A DNA stretch of 57,910 nt from Gracilibacillus lacisalsi DSM 19029 (lineage in GTDB: Bacteria > Bacillota > Bacilli > Bacillales > Amphibacillaceae). This document shows, in pieces, positions 39,344-50,849 of this stretch; positions within the stretch are counted from its first letter, which is position 1, and each line of letters begins with the position of its first letter. The translations under genes and the position numbers were made by a program. The stretch is taken from assembly GCF_000377765.1 (NCBI RefSeq), contig NZ_KB898683.1:1-57910 (forward strand). The letters run 5' to 3'. The notes below the pieces were generated by a model, which did no database searches, was not told where the DNA came from, and was given only the letters and a program-made list of their open reading frames with translations.

Positions 39344-40213
39344 TTAATCAAGTCTTTGATGACAACCTAATGAGCGAACCACATATACTTCTTCACAAAA
39401 TCCTCTCAAGCTGTTATAAATTCGATCTGCTCTGCTCTCTTGTTGTACTAGCCCAAAAACAGTTGGACCGCTCCCACTCATTAATACTGCATCTGCACCA
39501 GAACTAAGCATTTGTTGCTTTATTTGTTCCACTTCCGGATTTTTGGGCAAGGTTACTGTTTCCAATACATTTTTCAACCTACTGCATACTCCTTGATAAT
39601 CAGATTGTTTAATTGCCTGAACCATTCCTTCTGTATCAGGATGATTTAAGTCATCTAATTGTAAAGATTTATACACAGATTGTGTGGAGACACCTTGAAC
39701 AGGCTTTGCCAAAATCACCCAGCATTGAGGGGGTGGTGGCAATTCTATAATGGTTTCTCCTCTTCCTTTGGCAAGAGCTGTGGAATTATACACACAAAAA
39801 GACACATCTGAACCAACCTCAGCTCCTAAATCAGCTAATTCATCCAACGTTAGATTAAGCTTCCATAACCGATTTAATCCTCTTAATGTTGCAGCAGCAT
39901 CACTACTTCCCCCAGCAAGCCCTGCTGCTACTGGAATTTGTTTATCTATTTTAATTCGGACGCCTTCTTTAACATCATAACGATCCTTTAACAATCTCGC
40001 CGCTCGGTATGCTAAATTTCTTTCATCATTGGGTACAAAACGATTTTCTGATGCCACCTCTATTTTATGTTCTTCTAACAAAAAGAACTCAATTCGATCC
40101 GCCAAATCAACAGTAGTCATCACCATCTCAACTTCATGGTATTGATCTGGACGTTTATAAAGTACATCTAATGTTAAGTTTATTTTAGCCGGGGCTTTTT
40201 CTATCGTGTACAA
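39344..40213 (-). CDS. ispE: 4-diphosphocytidyl-2-C-methyl-D-erythritol kinase
   Basis: A GHMP kinase of the MEP isoprenoid pathway. In 289 residues it shows the start [12 protein letters not shown], the ATP-binding GHMP motif [20 protein letters not shown] (about 92-111) and the C-terminal [12 protein letters not shown] glycine loop. It lies between sspF and purR. Confidence 0.97.
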   Translation of the reverse strand: MYTIEKAPAKINLTLDVLYKRPDQYHEVEMVMTTVDLADRIEFFLLEEHKIEVASENRFVPNDERNLAYRAARLLKDRYDVKEGVRIKIDKQIPVAAGLAGGSSDAAATLRGLNRLWKLNLTLDELADLGAEVGSDVSFCVYNSTALAKGRGETIIELPPPPQCWVILAKPVQGVSTQSVYKSLQLDDLNHPDTEGMVQAIKQSDYQGVCSRLKNVLETVTLPKNPEVEQIKQQMLSSGADAVLMSGSGPTVFGLVQQESRADRIYNSLRGFCEEVYVVRSLGCHQRLD

Positions 40214-40289
40214 TTTCGCTCACCTACTGACCATTTTATATTCAGGAATTTTACTATATGTAAAGATACCATAAAAACAAATAAAAGCG

Positions 40290-40320
40290 CAAAAAGGACA
40301 AAGTCTTAGACTTTGCCCTT
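40290..40320 (-). terminator. sspF terminator
   Basis: The minus strand has AGGGCAAAGTC-TAA-GACTTTGTCCT followed by U residues. The sspF stop codon itself forms the loop. Confidence 0.9.
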
Positions 40321-40485
40321 ATTTAAACTCTCTTCTGCCATTTGTACTGCTCTTTTCACCATATTACCGGCATCTCGTGCGGTAATTCCACCCCAACCAT
40401 CTTTTTGCACCGTGTCGTAAAAACCTAATTCTTTAGCAAGCTCTTCTTTAAACCGATTGGACATTACCCCTCGTCTTCGACCCAT
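40306..40485 (-). CDS. sspF: Small acid-soluble spore protein SspF
   Basis: A 59-residue SASP of the SspF/alpha-beta-like minor type. It reads [20 protein letters not shown], then [20 protein letters not shown] and [15 protein letters not shown]. The family-typical GFYDTV and [16 protein letters not shown] are present. The ATG at 40485 has AAGGGAG upstream. The protein binds DNA in the dormant spore. A hairpin (TGTCGT / ACGACA) lies in the leader. I could not find a well-spaced sigma-G promoter, although a CATAAAA -10-like word is present. It sits between veg and ispE, as in B. subtilis. Confidence 0.95.
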   Translation of the reverse strand: MGRRRGVMSNRFKEELAKELGFYDTVQKDGWGGITARDAGNMVKRAVQMAEESLNKGKV

Positions 40486-40655
40486 CTGAAGATACTCCCT
40501 TTCTGTCGTGTTTTACGACAACCTTATTTTATGTTTTTCACTTTTTATGATACAAGGTAATAAAAGGGTGAAAGACATCTTGTTGGCACTTTAAATTGCA
40601 TGAGCAGTCACATGCTTAGATGATATCACAATTACTGCATTATTAACCGAATTAG

Positions 40656-41084
40656 ATAAATACTGTGAAATAATGAAAAGAGAAAAAGTGAGGCTTTCTC
40701 CCACTCTGATTAATGATGAATTGCTCACATACGCTCCGGCAGAATACTGCGCTATTTTTGTTATCTGATTATAGAAAGAAATGAACTCATGGAACAAAAC
40801 TTTTCTACAGTACTAACCCTTTTAGCATAGTCGTACCCTACGCAACATATAGTGGAGCATATCTTAACGAAGGCCGCCCACTTTCACTCCTGTGGGAATT
40901 GTTTGACCTGAAGATCCACTTTTTCGAGTGGTTTTTGCTCGAAAAAGTTAGCTGAAGGGCAAACCCCACGGAAAGGGAAGTGGGCAGCCAGAGTGGTAGT
41001 TATCATCATGATATATTTCAATCTCTTAATGCAGTACGAGTACGGGAGGAGAACAAATCTATGTTCAGTTACTGCGCAGTCTAT
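40656..41084 (-). repeat. TIR-bounded hairpin element, copy 7 (inverted, module B collapsed)
   Basis: Terminal repeats ATAAATACTGTGAAATAA (from 40656) and TTACTGCGCAGTCTAT (41069-41084). The interior runs opposite to copies 1-4 and 6. Module A is at 40874-40989 in reverse complement. At 40735-40765 only one arm of module B remains: CGCTCCGGCAGAATACTGCG is followed at once by the linker. It lies between the veg terminator and sspF, in the slot next to the absent yabG. Confidence 0.85.
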
Positions 41085-41112
41085 AAATTATGTGTCTCTT
41101 TAATTTTTATAA

Positions 41113-41142
41113 TAAAAAAAGCAGCAAACATTGTTTACTGCT
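41113..41142 (-). terminator. veg terminator
   Basis: The minus strand has AGCAGTAAACA / TGTTTGCTGCT then seven U residues. It overlaps the veg stop region. Confidence 0.88.
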
Positions 41143-41398
41143 CCCCTGAGACCGCTTCTAATTCTTCCGTAAAATTTAGTTCAACTGTTTCAGTGAGAAT
41201 ATCTGCATAACTGTAGGATACACGTTCAAATGCATTCTCTTGTTGATCAAGTTCAACAATAAAAACGGAAGGATATGTTTCTGCTAATGTTCCATAACGT
41301 TCAATGGTTTTCTTTCTTCCACCATTTGCTTTAATTCGTAGACGTTTGCCGACATTTCCATCTAAACCTTGTTTGATTTCAACCAATGTTTTAGCCAA
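41135..41398 (-). CDS. veg: Veg protein (biofilm/spore germination-associated)
   Basis: An 87-residue Veg protein ([57 protein letters not shown]). The TTG at 41398 follows GAGGTGGAG and reproduces the B. subtilis N-terminus (MAKTL). An ATG 5 codons up lies within the ribosome-site region. In B. subtilis veg is very strongly transcribed and affects biofilm formation. Two consensus promoters here agree with strong expression. Confidence 0.95.
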   Translation of the reverse strand: MAKTLVEIKQGLDGNVGKRLRIKANGGRKKTIERYGTLAETYPSVFIVELDQQENAFERVSYSYADILTETVELNFTEELEAVSGEQ

Positions 41399-41421
41399 TA
41401 CACTCCACCTCACTAATATTT

Positions 41422-41493
41422 ATTATACTACATTCTTGTCCAACCGTCAATTAAAAATATTCCATTATACCAATTATAATTGAAAGCTGTCAA
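41422..41493 (-). promoter_or_regulatory. Tandem veg promoters (sigma-A)
   Basis: On the minus strand the proximal promoter is TTGACG (41445-41450), 17 bases, TATAAT (41422-41427). The distal is TTGACA (41488-41493), 18 bases, TATAAT (41464-41469). The two lie 42 bases apart. The proximal one corresponds to the strong veg promoter of B. subtilis. Confidence 0.88.
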
Positions 41494-41548
41494 CAAAAAA
41501 ATTGGAAGTTATGTGTTTAGCTTACCTTTTTTTAAGAAAATTATGTAT

Positions 41549-43022
<1,474 letters not shown>

Positions 43023-43133
43023 AAAAGGCTCCTCCATTCTTACTTAAGATAGCTTATTGATACGTTTCCAGATGACCTAACTTTCGAGTAGAAGTTTTGC
43101 TTATACCTACTCATAACCTTTCTCATTTTAACA

Positions 43134-43169
43134 CAAAAAAGCTTACCTTTGCTTCGAAAGGTAAGCTTT
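43134..43169 (-). terminator. yabE terminator
   Basis: The minus strand has AAAGCTTACCTTT-CGAAG-AAAGGTAAGCTTTTTT just after the yabE stop. Confidence 0.92.
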
Positions 43170-43173
43170 GTAT

Positions 43174-44418
43174 TTATTCTACAATTCTTACTTGTACTGT
43201 TTTCATACCATAGCTCTCAGCTTTTTGTTTGGTTGGCATGTGAAGATCAATTTTATTCCCTTTGATATTGCCGCCAGTATCTCTAGCTACTGCATATCCA
43301 TAGCCTTCAACCCAAACTTTTGTACCTAATGGAATCACACTAGGGTCTACTGCTACAACTCCGTTGGGGTTTTCCTTTAAATTATAGCCAGTAGAAGTCT
43401 TACCTCTACCGTCGCATGATGCACAATCCCAATTGTATGCTGTTGCTTTCATGTAAAGGGTTTCTCCCTTTTCTTCGTTATCACCGCGAGAAACTGTTTT
43501 ACTTGCCGTTCCGTTACTATTAGAAGATGTATTTGCAGAAGCTGTTGTTGTTATTGGTTGATTTTCCTTCGTACCAATTGCTACGACTTTTTCTTTACTT
43601 TCTTTTTTGACTTCTTCTTTCACTAATTCACGGGATACTTCTTCCCCATTTTCCAATACAACTTCATAGTGTTTTTCAACTAGACCTGGTTCACCTTCTG
43701 ATATAACTTCTTCTTTGCCTTTCTCAAGCGAACTATCGTTTCGCTTCACCAAACTATAGTCTTGCTCTTCTTCTACAACATCTGTTACTTTCTCTACTCG
43801 TGTAATTTCGATATCAGTGCTCTTGCCTACTGAAGCAGTCTGTTCTGGTTCCACACGATCTAATTCATCTAATTCAATATCGTATTCCGCTAATAGTTCC
43901 TGAACAGAACCTCCAGTTGTCCAGACTTGCTGTTCTTCACCAGCATCATTAATGGTAACTTGAAAAGCTTTATCGATACCAATCACTAAGTTATCATCTA
44001 TTTTTGTATTTGCTGCTAATGACAATTGATCATTTTCTGTTAATTCTATATCTTGCTCTGCCAAAAATTCTTCAACTGTATCACTAGTTGTATAATATGT
44101 TTGTTCATTACCATCTATGCTGACTATTACTTGATTTGCAATTGTATGCTCGATTTTCATCTCTCTATTTACGAGGTCATTTAATTCATGTGAAAGTTCA
44201 TCATGCTCTCCCACTTCAATTGCAAGTTCATTTAGAACATCTTCGACAGTTTTGGCATGTGTACGAACTGTCGTTGATTCACCTTCTTGAACAACTGTAA
44301 CTTCTGCTTTTGATAATTCATAAAATGATGTGCAAATAAAGCCGATAAATACAAATAAAGAAAGTGCGTATATGAAGTCTTTGTTGTTCAATAAGTGACT
44401 AATTTTAAGACGTTTCAT
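43174..44418 (-). CDS. yabE: Cell-wall protein YabE (DUF348-G5-3D, RpfB/Sps-like)
   Basis: The ATG at 44418 (MKRLKISHLLNN) follows AAGGAGGGAAGAG and gives 414 residues. A signal/anchor segment spans about residues 15-35. Three DUF348 ubiquitin-like repeats (about 40-210, each with a WTTGGSVQELLAEYDI-like unit), a G5 domain (about 215-290), a Ser/Asn/Thr linker and a C-terminal 3D domain (about 325-414) follow. The 3D domain shows MKATAYNWD, TSTGYN and the three aspartates (VDPSVIPLG, ARDTGG, IDLHM). Probably a murein-modifying exported enzyme. Confidence 0.93.
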   Translation of the reverse strand: MKRLKISHLLNNKDFIYALSLFVFIGFICTSFYELSKAEVTVVQEGESTTVRTHAKTVEDVLNELAIEVGEHDELSHELNDLVNREMKIEHTIANQVIVSIDGNEQTYYTTSDTVEEFLAEQDIELTENDQLSLAANTKIDDNLVIGIDKAFQVTINDAGEEQQVWTTGGSVQELLAEYDIELDELDRVEPEQTASVGKSTDIEITRVEKVTDVVEEEQDYSLVKRNDSSLEKGKEEVISEGEPGLVEKHYEVVLENGEEVSRELVKEEVKKESKEKVVAIGTKENQPITTTASANTSSNSNGTASKTVSRGDNEEKGETLYMKATAYNWDCASCDGRGKTSTGYNLKENPNGVVAVDPSVIPLGTKVWVEGYGYAVARDTGGNIKGNKIDLHMPTKQKAESYGMKTVQVRIVE

Positions 44419-44449
44419 GAACTCTTCCCTCCTTTTTACTCGCCGTTGT

Positions 44450-44478
44450 ATTATATAAAGATCCTTTTTCAGTGTCAA
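44450..44478 (-). promoter_or_regulatory. yabE promoter (sigma-A)
   Basis: Perfect TTGACA (44473-44478), 17 bases, perfect TATAAT (44450-44455) on the minus strand, 32 bases upstream of the yabE ATG. Confidence 0.92.
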
Positions 44479-44494
44479 ATGGCGTTATGAAAAG

Positions 44495-44537
44495 CAAAAA
44501 GCAGCAAAACCCTTGAATTCAAAGGGTTTTGCTGCTT
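44495..44537 (-). terminator. yabD terminator
   Basis: A near-perfect hairpin AAGCAGCAAAACCCTTTGAA / TTCAAGGGTTTTGCTGCTTTTT on the minus strand, about 70 bases after the yabD stop. The yabE promoter starts just beyond it. Confidence 0.94.
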
Positions 44538-44606
44538 ATTTTTATGAAATATTTCAGTTTGTTTACATTACCGTAACATCACCTGAAACATTTGCTGCTA
44601 AAGGCA

Positions 44607-45380
44607 TCATCCGTTTTTTAGACCGAAAAATCGTTTGGCGTTTTCAGTTGTTTGCTTACTTATTTCTTCATAACTCACATCACGCAGTTCTGCTATTTTT
44701 TCTGCAACCAACTTGACATAAGCAGGCTCGTTTCTTTTTCCCCGATTAGGATGTGGCGCGAGAAATGGGCAATCTGTTTCGATTAATAAACGATCTGCTG
44801 GTACATACTTTGCTACTTCCTTCGGTAAAGTAGCATTTTTAAACGTTACTGGTCCACCAAGTGATATATAAAAGTTCATCTTTAAGCATGCATCAACATA
44901 GTCAACAGAATCATTGTAACAATGCATAATACCACCAACTTCTTCTGCTTTTTCTTCTTGCAATACTTGGATGATATCCTCTGTCGCCTCCCGATTATGA
45001 ATAATAATGGGTAAGTTGACTTTTTTGGCTAACTGAATTTGCTTGCGAAAAACTTCTTGTTGTACATCTTTCGGCGACTTGTCCCAATGATAATCTAGGC
45101 CCATTTCTCCTAAAGCGACTACTTTTGGGTGTGAGGACAATTCTTCTAACCATGCTAGTTCTTTGTCGGTCATATCGATAGCATCAACTGGATGCCAACC
45201 GACTGCAGCATAAATATGGTCATATTGTTCGGCCATCTCTATTGCTTTCGGGATCGTTTCATGATCAAATCCAACAATGACCATGTTTTCGACACCAGCC
45301 TCTTTCGCTCTTTGTAATACTTCCTCACGGTCTTCATCAAAATGCGATACGTTTAAATGAACGTGTGTATCAAATAACAT
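44607..45380 (-). CDS. yabD: TatD-family metal-dependent hydrolase YabD
   Basis: A 257-residue TIM-barrel deoxyribonuclease-like hydrolase. Metal ligands are visible in FDTHVHLN (about 3-10), GEMGLDYHWD, IIHNREA, GGIMHCYND and IETDCPFLAPHP. It lies between metS and yabE, as in B. subtilis. The substrate in vivo is uncertain (TatD proteins act in DNA repair or tRNA/D-amino acid processing). Confidence 0.94.
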   Translation of the reverse strand: MLFDTHVHLNVSHFDEDREEVLQRAKEAGVENMVIVGFDHETIPKAIEMAEQYDHIYAAVGWHPVDAIDMTDKELAWLEELSSHPKVVALGEMGLDYHWDKSPKDVQQEVFRKQIQLAKKVNLPIIIHNREATEDIIQVLQEEKAEEVGGIMHCYNDSVDYVDACLKMNFYISLGGPVTFKNATLPKEVAKYVPADRLLIETDCPFLAPHPNRGKRNEPAYVKLVAEKIAELRDVSYEEISKQTTENAKRFFGLKNG

Positions 45381-45445
45381 ACTTCTTCCTCCTTAAAAAA
45401 ACAGACTAAACCGATTCTCCCCTGCTCGTCTCATTCATAGTTGAT

Positions 45446-45694
45446 ACAAACTGCGAAGTAGTAGCTTAGTTGCAAAGTTAACAGGACTTCTCTTCCAGGG
45501 ATATCTCTTTCTGTTCCGAGGATACCTCTTTCCCTTCCCTGGATATCCTTTGCTGTTCCGGGGATATGCTCTTCTCTTCCCTGGATATAGTCGTTTAACC
45601 TCGGAAGAGAAGATCTTTTCCCTGGAAGAGAAGCCTTTTTCCTCGGAACAGAGGGGATATCTCTTTTCCATATCCACGTTACTTCGCAGTCTAT
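45446..45694. repeat. TIR-bounded element, copy 8, carrying an inverted array of 21-bp units
   Basis: The ends ACAAACTGCGAAGTAG (45446-45461) and TTACTTCGCAGTCTAT (45679-45694) match the family, but the inside is different. Five direct 21-bp units run from 45490 to 45594, with consensus near CTSTTCCNGGGATATNCTCTT. They are followed by three to four units in inverse orientation (about 45597-45672). Read as protein, 21 bp gives a 7-residue repeat such as IPGTEKD, but no start or ribosome site supports a gene. It lies between yabD and the metS terminator. Confidence 0.85.
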
Positions 45695-45709
45695 TTTTTT
45701 GTGCATAAA

Positions 45710-45756
45710 TAAAAAGTACACACACGTTTTCAAATGGAATGTGTGTATACTTTTTG
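45710..45756 (-). terminator. metS terminator
   Basis: The minus strand has AAAAAGTATACACACATTCC, a loop, CGTGTGTGTACTTTTT after the metS stop. Confidence 0.9.
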
Positions 45757-45760
45757 ATAT

Positions 45761-47725
<1,965 letters not shown>

Positions 47726-47765
47726 TCAATACATTTTTATCTATATATAAACAGTCTGCTTTCAT

Positions 47766-47858
47766 TGTAGCGATTTTTCGAACAATTTTCCATTATAAAT
47801 ACATTGTCACCATTTATTTTATGTTTAAAACATCTAAAATTGTCGAAAAATCACTACA
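47766..47858. repeat. Long inverted repeat between metS and abrB, with TGTCGAA-like words
   Basis: The arm TGTAGCGATTTTTCGAACAA.. (47766-47789) and its near-perfect inverse at 47836-47858 (ends in TCACTACA) agree at about 22 of 24 positions and are 46 bases apart. Each arm contains a 0A-box-like word (TTTTTCGAA / TTGTCGAAAAA). A TATAAT for metS lies between the arms on the minus strand. It could be an operator or a cruciform/leader structure shared by metS and abrB. Confidence 0.7.
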
Positions 47859-47921
47859 AACTAGTGACTTGTATTTCTTCAATTTTTTTATAAAAGCTTG
47901 AAAAAAATGAGAAAATTAAGT

Positions 47922-47950
47922 TTGACAATAATGGCAACTAATGGTATTAT
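47922..47950 (+). promoter_or_regulatory. abrB promoter (sigma-A)
   Basis: Perfect TTGACA (47922-47927), 17 bases, TATTAT (47945-47950), about 55 bases upstream of abrB. Confidence 0.9.
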
Positions 47951-47961
47951 AACGCTATAGA

Positions 47962-47978
47962 TGTCGAATATTGCCGAA
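47962..47978 (+). promoter_or_regulatory. Tandem Spo0A boxes in the abrB leader
   Basis: TGTCGAA (47962-47968) and TGCCGAA (47972-47978) are spaced exactly 10 bases apart just downstream of the expected transcription start. The same arrangement represses abrB through Spo0A-P in B. subtilis. Confidence 0.85.
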
Positions 47979-48005
47979 TTTATTTATCAAAGGGGAGAAT
48001 AAATA

Positions 48006-48284
48006 ATGAAATCAACAGGTATTGTGAGAAAGGTAGACGAGCTTGGTCGTGTTGTAATTCCGATCGAACTACGTCGAACATTAGGAATCGAAGAGAAAGA
48101 TGCTCTTGAAATTTATGTCGATGATGAGCGTATCATATTACAAAAATATAAACCAAATATGACTTGTCATATTACTGGTGATATCTCTGACGACAACTTT
48201 ACATTAGCAGATGGAAAACTAGTACTTAGTCCTGAAGGTGCTCAGACACTAGTTGACGAAATCCAAAACAAATTAAACAAATAA
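48006..48284 (+). CDS. abrB: Transition-state regulator AbrB
   Basis: A 92-residue DNA-binding global repressor of post-exponential genes. The N-terminal swapped-hairpin domain is MKSTGIVRKVDELGRVVIPI (residues 1-20 onward to about 50), and a short C-terminal multimerisation region follows. It is the only protein gene on the plus strand, the same inverted placement as in B. subtilis. AAAGGGGAG precedes the ATG. Confidence 0.97.
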   Translation: MKSTGIVRKVDELGRVVIPIELRRTLGIEEKDALEIYVDDERIILQKYKPNMTCHITGDISDDNFTLADGKLVLSPEGAQTLVDEIQNKLNK

Positions 48285-48292
48285 AGATACAT

Positions 48293-48326
48293 AAAAACCC
48301 TGTTTCATGATTGAAACGGGGTTTTT
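48293..48326. terminator. Bidirectional terminator between abrB and rsmI
   Basis: AAAAACCCTGTTTCA-TGAT-TGAAACGGGGTTTTT is T-rich on both sides and lies between two converging genes. The stem resembles the cysK terminator. Confidence 0.92.
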
Positions 48327-48332
48327 ATTTGT

Positions 48333-49199
48333 TTACTCTATATGATAAGCATTGTATACTTCTCTTTTGGGAATATGGCGCTTTTTTGCTACAGCTTTGA
48401 TGGCTTCTTTACTTGAATATCCCTCTAATTCCATTTCTTTTTCGACATGCTCTTTTATGGTAAGATCTGTCCACCATTTCGTTTGTGGATTATCCTTAAT
48501 TCCTTCCACAACAATACAGCACTCACCTTTTATCGAGTTATCTGCTATCCACTCTTCTATTTCTGGTAATCTCCCTCTTATATATTCTTCGTATCTCTTG
48601 GTTAACTCCCTTGCTATTGCTACTTGTCTGTCACCAAGTGATTCGCTTAACAACTTGATTGTCTCGTTAATACGGTGTGGTGATTCATACAAGATAAACG
48701 TTGTATCCATTGATTGCAGTAATTGTAGTGCCTGATCACGATCTTTTTTCTTTCGTGGCAAAAAGCCATAAAAGTAAAAATGATCAGTTGGTAACCCTGA
48801 ACCAACTAAGGCTGATAATGCGGCGTTTGCCCCAGGTAATACCACAACGGTAAGATCTCTTTGAATGGCAGCTTGTACTACTTCAAATCCTGGATCTGAG
48901 ATTCCTGGCATACCTGCATCACTAACTAGAGCTAAATTTTCCCCATTACTTAGCATCTCAAGAATTTGATCCTGTCTTGCCATTTTGTTATGTTCATGGT
49001 AGCTGATCATCTTTTGCTTCAGTTCAAAATGATGTAACAGCTTCCCAGTATTTCTCGTATCTTCAGCTAAAACAGCATCAGCCTCTTCCAATATACGTAA
49101 TGCTCGAATCGTAATATCTTCTAAATTGCCGATTGGTGTCGGCACTACGTATAATGTGCCTTTTTCATTATCAGTCTGGTAGCTCTTCTGTATCTGCAT
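48333..49199 (-). CDS. rsmI: 16S rRNA 2'-O-methyltransferase RsmI
   Basis: Methylates the 2'-OH of C1402 in 16S rRNA with SAM. The tetrapyrrole-methylase fold shows LYVVPTPIGNLEDITIRALR, AEDTRNTGKLL, SDAGMPGISDPGF and VVLPGANAALSAL. I placed the start at the ATG at 49199 ([11 protein letters not shown]), 9 bases after AAAGGT, which gives 288 residues. ATG 49208 is too close to that site. It overlaps yazA by 29 bases. Confidence 0.95.
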   Translation of the reverse strand: MQIQKSYQTDNEKGTLYVVPTPIGNLEDITIRALRILEEADAVLAEDTRNTGKLLHHFELKQKMISYHEHNKMARQDQILEMLSNGENLALVSDAGMPGISDPGFEVVQAAIQRDLTVVVLPGANAALSALVGSGLPTDHFYFYGFLPRKKKDRDQALQLLQSMDTTFILYESPHRINETIKLLSESLGDRQVAIARELTKRYEEYIRGRLPEIEEWIADNSIKGECCIVVEGIKDNPQTKWWTDLTIKEHVEKEMELEGYSSKEAIKAVAKKRHIPKREVYNAYHIE

Positions 49200-49476
49200 A
49201 TACGCCATACCTTTCCGTTTGGTTTTCTTTAATCCATAATTCCTTCTGCTTTCTAGTAAGCTTTTTAATTTTTGCTTCTAACTGCATTGCTTCTGATTTT
49301 GTCTTACATTGTTGTTGGTACTGCAATTGAAATGGGGCTCTACCTCTTGTATATTTAGCACCCTTACCTTGTTCATGCATTTTCATCCTTCGTTCGATAT
49401 CGGTTGTATAGCCTGTATATAATGTTTCATCTTTACATTTAAGAATATAGACAAAATGATTATTTTTTTCTCCCAT
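49171..49476 (-). CDS. yazA: GIY-YIG domain protein YazA
   Basis: A 101-residue single-domain GIY-YIG nuclease-like protein: [20 protein letters not shown] with the VYI...LYTGYT variant motif, then [20 protein letters not shown]. It sits between trmN6 and rsmI with overlaps on both sides. The role is not established. Confidence 0.92.
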   Translation of the reverse strand: MGEKNNHFVYILKCKDETLYTGYTTDIERRMKMHEQGKGAKYTRGRAPFQLQYQQQCKTKSEAMQLEAKIKKLTRKQKELWIKENQTERYGVYADTEELPD

Positions 49477-50206
49477 ATAGTATACCTTCTACCTCTTTTG
49501 TATAATTTCCCTCTCCATCGAAAGCATATAATGGCGACAAAAGCTTGAGATCTGGATTTCCATCTCTAATTCCTTCTATTAATAATATATTTGCTTCTTT
49601 TCCTTCTTTAGGATACACGAAACGAACACGCTTTGGTTCTATTTTATATTGCCTGAATAAAGTAATAATATCGACAAAACGTGACGGACGATGGACCATA
49701 GCTACTTTCCCACCTGATTTAACGAGTTTACTACACGATTGTACCACATCTTCTAACGTACAAAAGATTTCGTGTCTTGCAATTGTTAGATAGTCATTAT
49801 GATTTTGATGATTTTTATTCTCAGTCTCGAAATAAGGAGGATTAACGGTTACTAAATCAAATTTGTTATTTTTGAAGTGATCCGGCATATCCTTTAAATC
49901 ACCATGGATCATATTAATTTGATGGTCCAGCTTGTTCAGCTCAATACTGCGGCATGCCATGTCATATAGACGTGCTTGAATTTCGACTCCTGTAATGGGG
50001 ACGTTAGATTGTCTTGATAATAACAGTGGGATAACGGCATTACCTGAGCAAAGATCCAGTATTTTTCCTCTTGTTTTTGGTGTTGTAGCGAAGTCTGCCA
50101 GTAGCACAGCATCGATGGAAAAGGCAAACTTAGTCGGGCTTTGAATGATTTGCATGGTTTGATCTGCTAACAGATCATCAATACGTTCGTCTTCTTTAAG
50201 TTGCAT
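49460..50206 (-). CDS. trmN6: tRNA (adenine-N6)-methyltransferase-like protein TrmN6/YabB
   Basis: A class I SAM methyltransferase of 248 residues. Motif I is [13 protein letters not shown] (about 47-59) and the N6-adenine motif NPPY is in VTVNPPYFE. The ATG at 50206 ([15 protein letters not shown]) has AAGGAGA upstream. The same frame stays open for 57 more codons, but those lie inside repeat element 9 and should not be annotated as protein. The likely target is A37 of tRNA-Val by family analogy. Confidence 0.92.
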   Translation of the reverse strand: MQLKEDERIDDLLADQTMQIIQSPTKFAFSIDAVLLADFATTPKTRGKILDLCSGNAVIPLLLSRQSNVPITGVEIQARLYDMACRSIELNKLDHQINMIHGDLKDMPDHFKNNKFDLVTVNPPYFETENKNHQNHNDYLTIARHEIFCTLEDVVQSCSKLVKSGGKVAMVHRPSRFVDIITLFRQYKIEPKRVRFVYPKEGKEANILLIEGIRDGNPDLKLLSPLYAFDGEGNYTKEVEGILYGRKK

Positions 50207-50240
50207 TTGTTTATCTCCTTCAATAAAGTGCATAATTGAT

Positions 50241-50775
50241 ATATACTGCGAAGTTGTGAAAGTTTGTGAAGTGAGGTTTTCCTCCATTCTTTCCATAGGA
50301 AGTACTGGAACACCGCTCCGGCAGAATACTCCGCTTTCCGTGGGCTCGGCTTCAGCTAACTTGGTGAAGAAAGGCACTTCACCAAGTGGATCTTCAGCTC
50401 TCGCTGTCCCACAGGAGTCTCCGTATTCTGCCTACGCTATTAGATAATTCTACTTTTATAAGAAGAAACACTCGGAAACCAATACCCGTGTATTACTTCT
50501 TTCAGAATTTAGAACAATACGCTAAGCGGAGGCAAGATACGTGGACTCCTACGGGAACAGCGCGAGCCGAAGACCCCGTGATGCACCTGCGTCTTCTAGT
50601 AACGCTTCGAAGTGGCTTCCTCGGTGCAAGGGAGCAAAGAAGATGATTCCAAGTAGTTCCCTGGCTAAGGCCGTGCCCGTGGAAAGCGAAGTATCTTGCC
50701 GGAGCGCATGTAAGCACTCATCAAAATGCAGTACGGGAAGAGAGCAAATCCTTGCCATGTTGTTACGCAGTATAT
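50241..50775. repeat. TIR-bounded hairpin element, copy 9 (expanded right module)
   Basis: Terminal repeats ATATACTGCGAAGTTG (50241-50256) and a shortened TTACGCAGTATAT (50763-50775). The left module (50320-50432) is a B type in reverse orientation. The right module (50531-50700) has an outer stem GGCAAGATAC / GTATCTTGCC and an enlarged interior of about 110 bases. That interior has extra small stems (for example TGCACC / GGTGCA) in place of the simple core. It lies between trmN6 and the yabA terminator. Confidence 0.83.
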
Positions 50776-50810
50776 GGATTCTGCTCACTTTTTTTTAGTT
50801 AAATCCTAAA

Positions 50811-50846
50811 ACGAAGGCTGACACTTGAGTATGCCAGCCTTGGTTT
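50811..50846 (-). terminator. yabA terminator
   Basis: The minus strand has AAGGCTGGCATACTC-AAG-TGTCAGCCTTCGTTTT, 3 bases after the yabA stop. Confidence 0.85.
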
Positions 50847-50849
50847 GGT

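Noticed and set aside
40486-40585. Sigma-G promoter of sspF
   Set aside because: A CATAAAA word exists, but the nearest GTATC is 15 bases away and mismatched, so I did not call it although sigma-G control is expected.
45490-45672. 21-bp array as a CRISPR
   Set aside because: Units are directly adjacent with no spacers, occur in both orientations, vary within the unit, and no cas genes are near.
45431-45733. Heptapeptide-repeat protein encoded by copy 8
   Set aside because: Two frames are open on the same strand because the 21-bp unit lacks stops. There is no ribosome site or independent start, and the frame runs through both terminal repeats.
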